The notes under the pieces were generated by a model. The model made no database searches. It was not told the origin of the DNA and saw nothing but the letters and a program-made list of their open reading frames with translations. Position numbers and translations under genes: made by a program. Source: Hyaloperonospora brassicae (taxonomy: Eukaryota > Oomycota > Peronosporomycetes > Peronosporales > Peronosporaceae). Taken from it: 64,000 nucleotides of DNA. Shown piece after piece: positions 21,554-31,870 of this stretch. The stretch is taken from the NCBI GenBank assembly GCA_947650285.1, contig CANTFL010001429.1, positions 124,001-188,000 of the forward strand, written 5' to 3'. Every line of letters starts with the position of its first letter. The first letter of the stretch is position 1.

Positions 21554-22612
21554 ACACGCGCCCTAGGCGCTTGTAGACGATTTGCAAGTTTGCAATCGCG
21601 TCACGCATCTCGGCCGAGATGTGTGCCCTTTCCCAGGGTGAACTTAGGGAATACACGTCCCTATGTGCACGCTGCGAGTTGTCAACACAACTCTTACAAG
21701 GGTCTCCCCATGTGAGGCAAGGAATGACTGCCTCACTCGACAAACAGTGCAACCGGTACATGGCACCGGTTGGCGTTCGCTTTTCGAGCCTGATGCGTAC
21801 TGCCTCAAGCTTCTTGAGCCACCCTTCTCGTCCAAAATACTTTACGTTTTGGACGAACGCGTTCCACGCAGTTAAAAGCGAGGCCTTGTCACGCTTTTGG
21901 TTGCTGTTGTACCATCGATGTCTAAGGAAGACATCGAGATAAAATGCTTCCTCAGCGTGAAAGTTACTCGCGCTGGGATCCAAGCCGTGAAGCTCAGTCG
22001 TATAGAATAAGGGTATTCGATGGTGTTGGCTTTTCTCGTGAGACAATCTATTGATGAGCCGTTCAGGCAAACGCCACGGCTTCAGCTCATCACGCTTCAC
22101 AGTGGTACCTTTTTCTGTACCACGTTTGACAGTATAACGATGACTTGCATCATCGTCAAGTCGCTCGTGCGAAGGAGCACGAGTTGATCGCGGTGATGAG
22201 CAATCATACTCATCATCAGACTCATCATCACTGCCGAACAGACTGTGACGCATGTCACGAGTCCGTACGTCCGGCAGTGTCGTGGATGAATGAAGCATAG
22301 CAGGTGAACGCGATACCTCTGAAGGCTTTTCCGAGTCAGACACGTCTGACCCGCCAGAATAGATGACTCTATGTCAGGGTCATCATGCGCACGCGGTGTG
22401 ATACCGCGTGCACTTGCAGCACCTGTTGCTGCAGGCGGAGAACGAGCAGCAGACGACGAATTGTCTGCCGCAGAGGCTGGCACAGCAGCGGGATGTGCGT
22501 GACTTGAGTCACCCCGCATAGACATGTTAACTATGCGAGGTCGAGCGGAAAGCGAATGGAATGGACCCACAAGTGCTCCCTGTCCTAATGGTGCCCAACG
22601 TGTGGCCGCCAT
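21048..22612 (-). CDS. Antisense extra ORF of element C, unknown function (one frame break)
   Basis: A 431-codon minus-strand frame (21048..22343) has a convincing protein character. It has an acidic Ser/Asp N-terminal part, a Trp/Tyr-rich central region (KPWRLPERLINRL, RIPLFYTTELHGLDPSASN, TAWNAFVQNVKYFGREGWL), a Pro/Arg-rich linker and a charged C-terminal coiled coil (about residues 350..431, starting near DRAIDELRDDL). It has no ATG of its own. An overlapping frame with an ATG at 22612 (MAATRWAPLGQGALVGPF) runs into it, so one indel near 22345..22380 probably split an ORF of about 520 codons. It would be read from the 3' LTR side inward and converges with the chromodomain ORF. I recognise no family. 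Extra antisense ORFs near the 3' LTR are known from plant Tat-lineage Ty3 elements; homology to those is not implied. Confidence 0.65.
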
Positions 22613-22641
22613 AGTTTTGATAGTCACACGGTGACTATCAG

Positions 22642-22657
22642 TTAAGGGGGGGGGTGA
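22642..22657 (+). other. Polypurine tract of element C
   Basis: TTAAGGGGGGGGGTGA abuts the TGTAAC start of the 3' LTR. A purine run in this place primes plus-strand DNA synthesis in LTR retroelements. Confidence 0.85.
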
Positions 22658-23070
22658 TGTAACGGGGCAGCCCGTTTCATGGAAATTGTCATTTGAGAGA
22701 TAATGACAATAAAGAATATTACATTGAATATTCCTTGAACAATATCACCAATAGTGGTGATATTGATGGGTCGACCAAAGAGCCTCCTCATTGGTTGATA
22801 TCTTGACGATATCAACCCACCAATCGCCGCAAGACGCGCGCAATGAGTGGTGAGTAGACGTCGTCATACATTCAGTTAGATTAGTATAATTAAGTTAAGT
22901 CAAACAGAGAGACAGTGGTTAAAGACTTAATTATATTAATATAACAGTCCTACTTTTCCCTAAGACAGTGTTGCCTCTGTTATAACTACCGATTCCTCGG
23001 TTGCCTCGTGTACGCTTGTCGGTGCACGATACCCTTGCGTTAAGTTCACGCAAGGGTCTGCCCCGTAACA
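22658..23070 (+). repeat. 3' LTR of element C
   Basis: It is 413 bp like the 5' LTR and differs from it at seven positions by my count, six of them transitions. Ends are TGTAAC...GTAACA. The flank GGAAG at 23071..23075 pairs with TGAAG before the 5' LTR as the likely target-site duplication. Confidence 0.97.
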
Positions 23071-23075
23071 GGAAG

Positions 23076-26000
23076 TTATAAAGCAAAAGGATATTGCTGG
23101 AACTGATAATGATTAAGAGCTGGTAAAGTAGGCGTCATATAAATTTATATATGTATTTAAATCAAGCTAAAAGATGCCGTGGATGAAGTAAATGAATCGA
23201 GAATACTCGATGCAATGCGAACAAAGCGCAATGAAAAAGAAAATTTGAATAACATGATTGTTTTCTACTGGTATGACAAGCGGAGTTTCGTTTTAACTTA
23301 ATTTTTAATAACAACGCAATGCATATGAGATATGGAACTTATATAATGAAAGGTAGATATTTATTTGCATGTAGAACTAATGTTCTAGCTTTGATGTCTA
23401 CGTTCAACATTCAAAGCTAAGGATAACGTGGGCAGTTGCAACTCAGTACCCATAAAGATCTATTCGCTCTGTGAATTGCGCACACTAGGAAGAAAGTAAA
23501 AAAATGAAGCTGTCATTATTGTTCTTTTTTGCTATCCTGCGTTATGTATGAATAACTTTTCCCTACTGATTAATTTGGTGCTTCCTCCGGGGATGAAGAC
23601 AGGCTACACATATATGATTGTCCATTAAAAATTGCATTGGAAATCGAGGCAAATGGTCTGATAGCGCAGCGACAAAACCCTATCATCTTTCTAAAATTTT
23701 TACTGGATCTATGTTACCATCTCATAATGCAAAAAAAGATACTTACTTTTGTTCTCCAACTGTGCCATACCAAAGGAACTCCAACTTTTAGTACGATTGT
23801 CGCCGAAACCTTTCTAATTTTTGTTTAAATAGCGACTTTTGTCCTGCTCGCGTTCCGAACCTTCGAGCACTTCAAGTATTAAGATGAAATTATTCTGGAC
23901 ATTGAGATGTCCCAGAGCATGGCATTACATTTTTTTATCCGCATCAGCCATTTAGTTTTTTGTACTGACGCGAATGTCATCTATATCGAGCTAAGCATAT
24001 CATCGACTACCGTGCCATAAAAAGTAGCTATCTTTTTTGATAACGTAAAAATTCGCCTTCTTAGGACATGTGAAATCCTCGCTGTTAAAGGATGCTTAAC
24101 GTTATCAGCAACGTCGAATATGTAGGATAATCTCGTGGTGGATCGGGAGAGACATCTGGAAACTCATATCCAACATGATAGTAAATGATTTAAAAGTGCC
24201 AATGCATTTCTGTATTTCTAAAAAAACGGGTGCATTTATGTTGGGTTGATTGGGTAGGAAAGCGGATTCTATGGACGATTAACTACAAAAATTCTATAAA
24301 AGTAGCATGTCGATCAATATAAATTGTCAAAAGGGTGAAGGCAAACTCGATGTCAGCTAAATGGGTGTCGGCGAGCAAGTGTCGGCGAAATCCAGCGACA
24401 GAGAGGTAGTGTCGCAAAAATTGTGTTGTAAAGATAAGTGACGGCGAGTATTGTTTTGACTAAGTTATAAAATGGAAGGGGCTAGAATTTTTATTTAATC
24501 TTGATCCTTATTCGTCTCCCCAAACACCGACGGTTGCGGTAGTTACTCATGTATTGTACAGCAATCTTTTTCACCTTGTGCGTTCTTCGGTGTACCTGTC
24601 TGCACAATTTCAGGTGGTAATGTATCAAGTAACAGCTTAATTGTTTTTGGGATGGGGCCGGAATTCACTCTGTTAAACACATCACACGAATACTAGTGTA
24701 ATTGTAAGGACCTCGGAATGAGACAACCTGGGCTCGACGATACCGCTTCATAATATTTATATATGCATAACGCGGACGAACGCCTGACAACTTCATCCCT
24801 ATAGCGCTCTTGCACCTTCTCCTTTCTCTGTAGCTGCGTTCGATCACAGCTACGGGTTTTCTTTCGAGATTGTAACCCCTAGCTAATCAATCTCAAGATT
24901 TCACTAGCAAAGTTATGTGAGCTTTCGTGACGTCGAGTGGCCATCAAAATAAGCTACAAGAAAATATGAAATAAGTACTTGGATAATAGGTGAGGTCTGG
25001 CGAATATAGATAACTAGCCACAAACGACCGCAATGCATATGCGTAACTTCAGACCTGTCTCGGGTGTGAACTATTTTCGCTGACCGTCTTCTTGTACGAC
25101 TTGGGTCACTTCATTCACCCTACGTCCGCGGATAGCGTGGTGTGGTACAACGTTATCCGATTTATTGCGATCTCGTCCTTGATCAGGATTCGCAGATCGC
25201 GTTTGCGGTACACACCAACTTGATGTATCGCAATTGCAGTTTCAATCTTTTATCTGTGATTTTGAATTGTTATGATCATAGCCCATGTCCATCTCACCGA
25301 GCCAAAATGTGGGGAGGATATTTATCAGTCATCGCACACAAATTAGACTAATTTAAAGTGACTGTGCAAATTGTTCAACCAATTAAAGCCTGCTAAAAGT
25401 CAACCGAAGCGCAATTTATTATTCTATTGCAAAGCTACTATATACTCATACAAAATTTGTGTTATGCGAAGTGCTGATAGATAGATCAGTCATTGAATAA
25501 GCGTGTGCGTATGATAATCGGTAAGGCAGGGAGCATCTCATAGCGCTTGTGGGCACAATTATTGAGACAATTTTTAGAGTGCAGTATTTTCTAGGCAAAA
25601 GGCACGCGCCTACGTAAGATAAGACTTTCCGTAAATTTGAAAGCTCTTGTTGTCGTTATCAAAAAGGATTGATCTTAAAGACGTCGACCGGTAGGCCAAG
25701 GTAGAAAAAACTTTCTACTAGCAAAAGAAGGAGTCTTGTCGACGAGAATCCAGTACTACTCTACGAAACTAATTCCTAAAGCATCGTTGATAAAGAGCCA
25801 GAAAACCTTCAAATATGGTACATAATAAATGCTCATTTAAGTGAAGCGACGGTGAGCCTCAGTCCATGCCACCCTCACCGTAACAGTGTGGCTCCCATTG
25901 AGTCTGGAATCCTATAAAAACATTTTATTCCTCTGGTTCCACTCTTGGCGTCGTCACAGGAGGTGAAACGATAAGAATCTGACTAGCCATGTCGGTGTCT

Positions 26001-29000
26001 TTGAGTATTTAGTTAAAATAATTTGGATAAACCAAAGAAACAAATTAACTTGGATGGTTTTATATAATATATGCATTGGATTACATGAGCGCAATGGCTC
26101 ACTTCCTTAAGCAGACGCGCCGATATTAGAGTTTAGGGTGCGTCTAACGCTTGATGTAGCTTAATGTTACAAAAAGCTTTTGCATGAAATTCCTTACGGA
26201 AACGTTTAAATAATTATGCAACTTGACCAGTTTTATATCAACAAGAGATTGGGCAAGCGGGATATTCTTTGTATCCTGAGCATTATTTATTGTGCACCTG
26301 AAGTCGCTTTTTCTGTATTATATTTTTAGTAGGATTTTGCTGGTCGACCAAGGGCTTACGGCCAAGATATATCCCAATATGACCTGCAACGTAGGGCCTG
26401 CATCAGCAATTTACCATCTCGACAATGCATTCTGTGGTGTCATCGATGTCTGAACAGGAAATATCTATTATAAGTTGCATTAACAACAACTATTTGCACT
26501 AGATTTAAGGCTTAGTTCAACGACGAAATTAAAAATCTGTTAATGTTCCTCACAGTGGCATATTCTTCCTACTGCTGCAGCGTCCACTGTGGAGGCATAT
26601 GGCTGATTCTAATGATCTGTGAGAATTTGTAGTGGTCTGAATCCTCCGTAAGAGTGCAAATAAGATTACCGACACTTCTATAGTTCTCATCATATCCATT
26701 TTATTGGCCTTGATGCATCAAAGCGGTTTCAGCGGCAGCAATAAGATGATCGGAATTATTGTGTCACACTCGCCTAGCGCTGAGGCGAAGCGAAATAAAC
26801 GTATTCTGCGACGATTCGTCGGGTATGTCGAACGACTCAATCATTTATTGACGCAATTCCTTTATAACCCGAAGGTCGATCATAACCTAATGGGTCGTCG
26901 TCATTGCAACGATCCATTTACAAGATAAATGAACATTAAGGTACGATTCGTATAGAGGATACAAAATGTTTGAGAGAGACCGTCTGATACCGAACCCGTA
27001 GCTTACTGCAGGGGTGCATCCCTTTGACGTGGTTTATACGTATAACCACCTGCAACTAATGATATCGCCAGCTGCACAGTAGCAGCATTAAGGTAATTAG
27101 CCCATAATGATGATTCTTTGCTTACCTACTGACCCAATGCACGCTTATGCGCATTCGCGTTCGCTGAAGGTTTTGCTGCACAACGCATATACTTAATAAA
27201 GATGAGCGTGAAAGTCGAAATGATTCATCCTCAACATAAAAATACAAAATTATATCTTATATAATGAAGATTAGCTGTTTCAAATATCTGAAGAAGTCAC
27301 TAAATTAAAAAATGGTTATAGTGAGGAAATTGTTCGCAGTCAGACTTTAAAACGTCATAAAAACTTACTATGTTATTTTATGCAATCTGTAGGATAAGTT
27401 TTGAGCTAAATTCTTTTTGCAAATCGTTTTTGTTGGAACACTCATTTTAAGGTAATATTTGGCGCTACTTCCCAACTGGATTATATAGGCAATGAAATTA
27501 AACGTAAATTATCTCATCATATTAGGCCCGGACATAGTTCTAAGAGCTTTTCGGCGTCGTCATGTCGTACTTGTATTGAAAGGTAAGTAATATAATTAGA
27601 GTTGTATCGAAATTTACAAACGTAAAAGAGCATTTTTTTCAATTTACCAGACGCGTGCCCCTATTGTTTCCTTCTCTTCACGGTTGATTCACCCTTAGTT
27701 CTAGAAGCACCCAACTTTGTTGTGTGACGTTATAAGCCAATATCATCAAATACGAGGTTGCGTGCGTTGATGTTATAACCAGGTCTCTTAGATTAAGCCT
27801 TTATGAAAATTAACGCAATTGTGTAAGTAGTCCGGACAATGATTAATCATAAATATTCATACCATATCTCACGCTATAAAAATACACCAGCAGCATAATG
27901 ATAAGCGTTATAAGCACAAGTAAGCCACACATTGGCGATCTTACAATGTTATGAGGTGAAAAGGTACGTCAACAGAAGCTGTGTGTTTAAAAGCAGTGAA
28001 TTTGGTGAAATTAAATTATCATATGCTATTTCACTCTCTGGCAAGTTTCGTTCTTGCACCTCAAATACCAGGATCAGCGATATTAAGTTAGCTTAGGACG
28101 CAAAAGCAATTTCTATGTCAATTTTGTACGAGCTTGGACCCATGCTAACACAAACTTTCAAAATTTAATAAGCGAAATTGATACGGAATAGACAGTTACT
28201 GGATATGTTATCTGAGGCGCTTAATAACCTTCGTGTATATCTGGGAGCGTGGGCCTATTTAATTAAATGAGGTGACAAATAATCGTTATACTTGGACACT
28301 AGACGTGTTAATCAAGGTCATTAAAAAAGTGATGACAGAGAAATACGAAGGAACATCAATTAATTTGATTAATTTGACCACGGCGTAGAGACGTACAAAA
28401 TTGTATGGATCATTTACAGTTACAGGTAAGGAATGTCAGGAGACACGACACTTCATGAATATTTTTTTGCCGACCACGAGCGGTCGACAAATGTGTCAAA
28501 TCGGTCCCCTGGTCTCTATAATTTAAGAACAAATGCTTTCAAGACATAAAGGCGGTAATGCATAATAGGCATCTTAGTACATAATTCACTAATAATTATA
28601 TTCATTATTTACTAGCGGCGGCTCGATCACAAAAAAGTACCGCATTTTAGTGGTTGCTAGATAGTTATGCATGCAGTCAGATTTTAAGGTTACGGAAGTA
28701 CCTAGTACTTGTGATCCTTTCCGATCGACAAAAAACACTAGGGGAACTTTGAATTTCTGACTTTTGGTCAGGGTTCTGCCATTTTTAAAAGAAAGAGAAA
28801 TTAAGGGCCATGTATCGATTGTACAACTTAATCTATTGACAATGTCGTATTGTATACGCTTAAGACTGTTCATTTCATGTAAATATTAGAATAATATTAA
28901 TATGAGCTAAATTCTATTCGATCATAAAATATGCTTAACTTATATATTATAGGTGTCAACTTGATCATTTGGTCAGGAATAACAAATCTTCGAAATGACG

Positions 29001-29175
29001 TCATTTCAGTAACTATTGATACACTATTATGACATGCCAAAATGGGTCATTTGTCATTTTTTATATATTTTTGATGTCAAAAAATTTATAATAGAATCAA
29101 TGAATAATATAAAATTTAATTATAATGATTATCAAAGGATGTTTACACGTAATGATGGTCTCATTCATAAATTTA
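23076..29175. other. AT-rich intergenic DNA
   Basis: Six kilobases without an identifiable gene. Short coherent frames exist: plus 25142..25351; plus 26704..26928, whose local sequence is less AT-rich; and minus 28589..28873, 94 residues with a proper ATG. None carries a motif I know. They could be ancient transposon or gene relics. Confidence 0.6.
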
Positions 29176-29251
29176 TACATTCATACATACACACATACAT
29201 ACATACATTCATAGATACATACATACATACATACATACATACATACATACA

Positions 29252-29287
<36 letters not shown>

Positions 29288-29333
29288 TATATACATACAT
29301 ACATACATACATACATACATACATACATACATT
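29176..29333. repeat. (CATA)n microsatellite with an internal (AT)n tract
   Basis: More than thirty near-perfect CATA/TACA units run through this stretch, with a short (AT) run near 29279..29292 and a few imperfect units at the left end. Readings through it on either strand (Tyr-Ile-His or Met-Tyr-Val-Cys repeats) are artefacts. Confidence 0.97.
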
Positions 29334-31074
29334 CCGATCTTTATCTTCGTTGAGGGGCTAGCGATCATATTACTAATTTATAAAGGCGTGATGTCATAAA
29401 TCAGATTTACACTTGTTGTGTGCTTCTCTAATTTCATATTTCGTATTTTGTCTTGCTAAAGTAGGATTATTCCAACAATCGAAGGAATATTGCGACTTGG
29501 TTAGGCTAGCCAATATTACCTGTATTGCTTACTACGCAACAAACACATCTTGCACAGCGTATTGGTCGCGCTTAGCGCTATATAAATGTTACCCATCCTT
29601 TATATAAAGTCTGGATACAAGTTGCAGCAAGCGACCGATTGAAGGTTTGTCATCCGCAAAATCAAATGATTTAAAGACCACGTGTCCGTCAGACAGAATG
29701 GCCGGAAAAAACATTGCAAAACAATGTCTGTCCTCAGTCATTAAAAATTTACCAGGAGGATGAATAAAAATGATATAATTTGAATACAAAAACCGAATTT
29801 GCTAGTTCTATCTTTTGTTATATGATAGATATGAGGTCCTAGTATTGATGGACTAGAAAATTGATTAATCGATACTCTGCTCAGCCTGATAGCCCTATAC
29901 ATTCCATAAACCTTTTAACGTGCAAAATATCACATACCCGACTCCTGAATCCCTGAATCAACACTTCTATAAATAAGTCTTTGGAATATGTGTTAGGCTT
30001 GAAAACCGTCAATCTTCATTTAGAAAGCGATGTAAATAGTCAATGATCGTACGATTAGTAATTTTTATCAGGTAAGGTAGATATATTAATATAACTACCT
30101 CGCAAAAATCGCTTTTTAGGACAATTCTGGTATTGGCATCGATTTGTATTGCGATTAATGGCCACGGTCCGACTAATTCTATTTTACTTGTTACATGAGC
30201 TGAAGGTTAAGATATTTTTTTCTCCGACTAAAATTCACATATGAACAAATTTTTTATTGAATGAGGCCTAAATTTCTAACGACAAAATACATGTTGCTTG
30301 CATATAACCAACTTTTTTGCACCTGATAGTAAAAGTATGATATCCTAACGTTTTCTTGACTTTATAGGATAATCGTATACTTATTTATGAGAGTCCAGTT
30401 ACATAATGCTGCTGCTATCTCGATAATTGTGAGGTATGATTGGGTCCAAATATTTTTTTGGCAAAAACCACTACGCTTTTATTAATACCATATTCACGAT
30501 TAATTTAGAGGTGTTCAAATTATCCACAGAAGTAATCTGTAATCATAGAGCTGATGGTAGTAACAAAATTTGTCTGCACTAAATTTCTCGCAAGTGTACT
30601 AACAAATCGTTATTTAATTTTAAGTCCTATAGTTTTGTAACTATTGTTCTCCAAAAAAATTTAAATAGGGAAACGAGTTGAGAAAAAACCATCATGATTA
30701 CTCGAATTAGCGTTATACCAACAACCATTCACTAGGGTATCCAGACATTGAATAATTCTTATTTTGCTTATTAGAGGTATTATTTATACGGTTCAGAGTG
30801 TTACATTTAGGATATGCGACAAGCATTACAATATTCGACACGTGTCACTGACGATTCAATTCCCTAAACTTAATTTAGTACAGATTTGTATTTTATCTAC
30901 ATTTTTATGTTTGAGTTAGTAAATTATGAAATTGAGCAGCATCCTTTCTATTTTATTAAGCTTTAAAAAAAGTAAAAATGATAAAAATGATTGTTCGTCA
31001 ATTGCAAACATGAATGCACTTTATATTACGGGGAAACTAAAAAATGACCCATTCTTTTCAAAAAATGCCCCTCG
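29334..31074. other. AT-rich intergenic DNA
   Basis: No gene, RNA or repeat recognised. The plus-strand frame at 30926..31108 is low-complexity Ser/Lys/Asn and overlaps the left edge of repeat R2; I do not credit it. Confidence 0.6.
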
Positions 31075-31870
31075 TCCTAGTATATTCGAGTTAATGTGGC
31101 ACGCATAAAACCACGCGTCCTTGATCATTTTCGTTTTTCCCTCATTCGGCTGTGACCAAACCCCTCCTTTCATGGGAAGCCGCGGAGAGAGTTCTGCCGC
31201 GGGCTTGCTGCGCTTTCAGCCACATGTTTCAGGCACAGACGCAAGATACCAGTGCGTAAACACCTCTATAATCGTCGGTTGCGGCCATAAATTCAGCAAA
31301 TCCGTAATAACGTTGTTAATATGAATGTTATTGCTATACTTGTTGATGTTTCAATTGCTATTATTGATGCTGTTTCTGCTACTATTGACGCTGCTACTTC
31401 TGTTGCTGCTGGTATAACTGTTGAAACGGCCACTTTAAATGTTTCTACTACTGTTTCTGCTGTTGCTGCTGCTGTTGTAGTAGGTGATGCTGTTGCTGTT
31501 GTTTTTGGAGTACCAAATTTTGATGCCGCAACTGATTTCGCTGATACTGTTGTTGTTTAGGTGCTGATGTTGATGTTGGTGTTGCTCTGTAAATGATGCT
31601 ACTACTTTTTTTTACTGATGCTGCTATTGCTGTTGTCGTTGTAGGTGCTGCAGTTGCCAAAAATGTTGTTCTACTTGTGGGATCGCATTCCTTTCCTGCT
31701 ATTTATTTCTAATACTTTGAAGCACATACTCATATTAATAGACCCATCAAATTTATTTTATTTGTTCAGATATTATTGATCGCTTTAATGTCTTTAGACT
31801 ATATCGTATGGAAGCATATATCAGGAAGGATACGTGCGATTACGTAAAAGGTGTATTTGAAAAACTAGGA
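31075..31870. repeat. Dispersed repeat R2, copy 1, with GTT/GCT-rich core
   Basis: It aligns in the same orientation with 58775..59430. Shared blocks are CGTCCTAG, ATGTGGCACGCATAAAA / TATGGCACATATAAAA, TGCCGCGGG, GGTTGCGGCC, a GTT/GCT/GAT trinucleotide-rich core, CTTGTGGGATCGCATTCCTTTC, AATAGACCCAT, AGATATTATTGA and TCGTATGG. Flanks and core are both conserved, so this is an interspersed element rather than a simple repeat. Family unknown. The frames inside the core (Val/Ala-rich or Gln-rich) are low-complexity artefacts. Confidence 0.75.

Larger units (their letters stand above)
15055..23070 (+). mobile_element. Full-length Ty3/gypsy element C with chromodomain and antisense ORF
   Basis: An 8,016-bp element with 413-bp LTRs, PBS at 15470, gag from 15602, protease, RT, RNase H, integrase, an integrase C-terminal extension with a chromodomain, an opposite-strand ORF (21048..22612) and a PPT at 22642..22657. 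The domain order and chromodomain place it with chromovirus-like Ty3/gypsy elements. The LTRs differ at only 7 of 413 sites, indicating recent insertion, yet gag and pol contain many stops and frameshifts and RT has lost its catalytic aspartates. It is more GC-rich than the flanks and packed with short perfect hairpins. A truncated relative lies at 42381..48111. Confidence 0.95.

Noticed and set aside
29016..29399. Long open frames on both strands through 29165..29399
   Set aside because: They are created by the CATA microsatellite and have only repeat-derived residues.
31321..31660. Val/Ala-rich plus frame and Gln-rich minus frame
   Set aside because: Low-complexity translation of the GTT/GCT core of repeat R2; not conserved as frames in copy 2.
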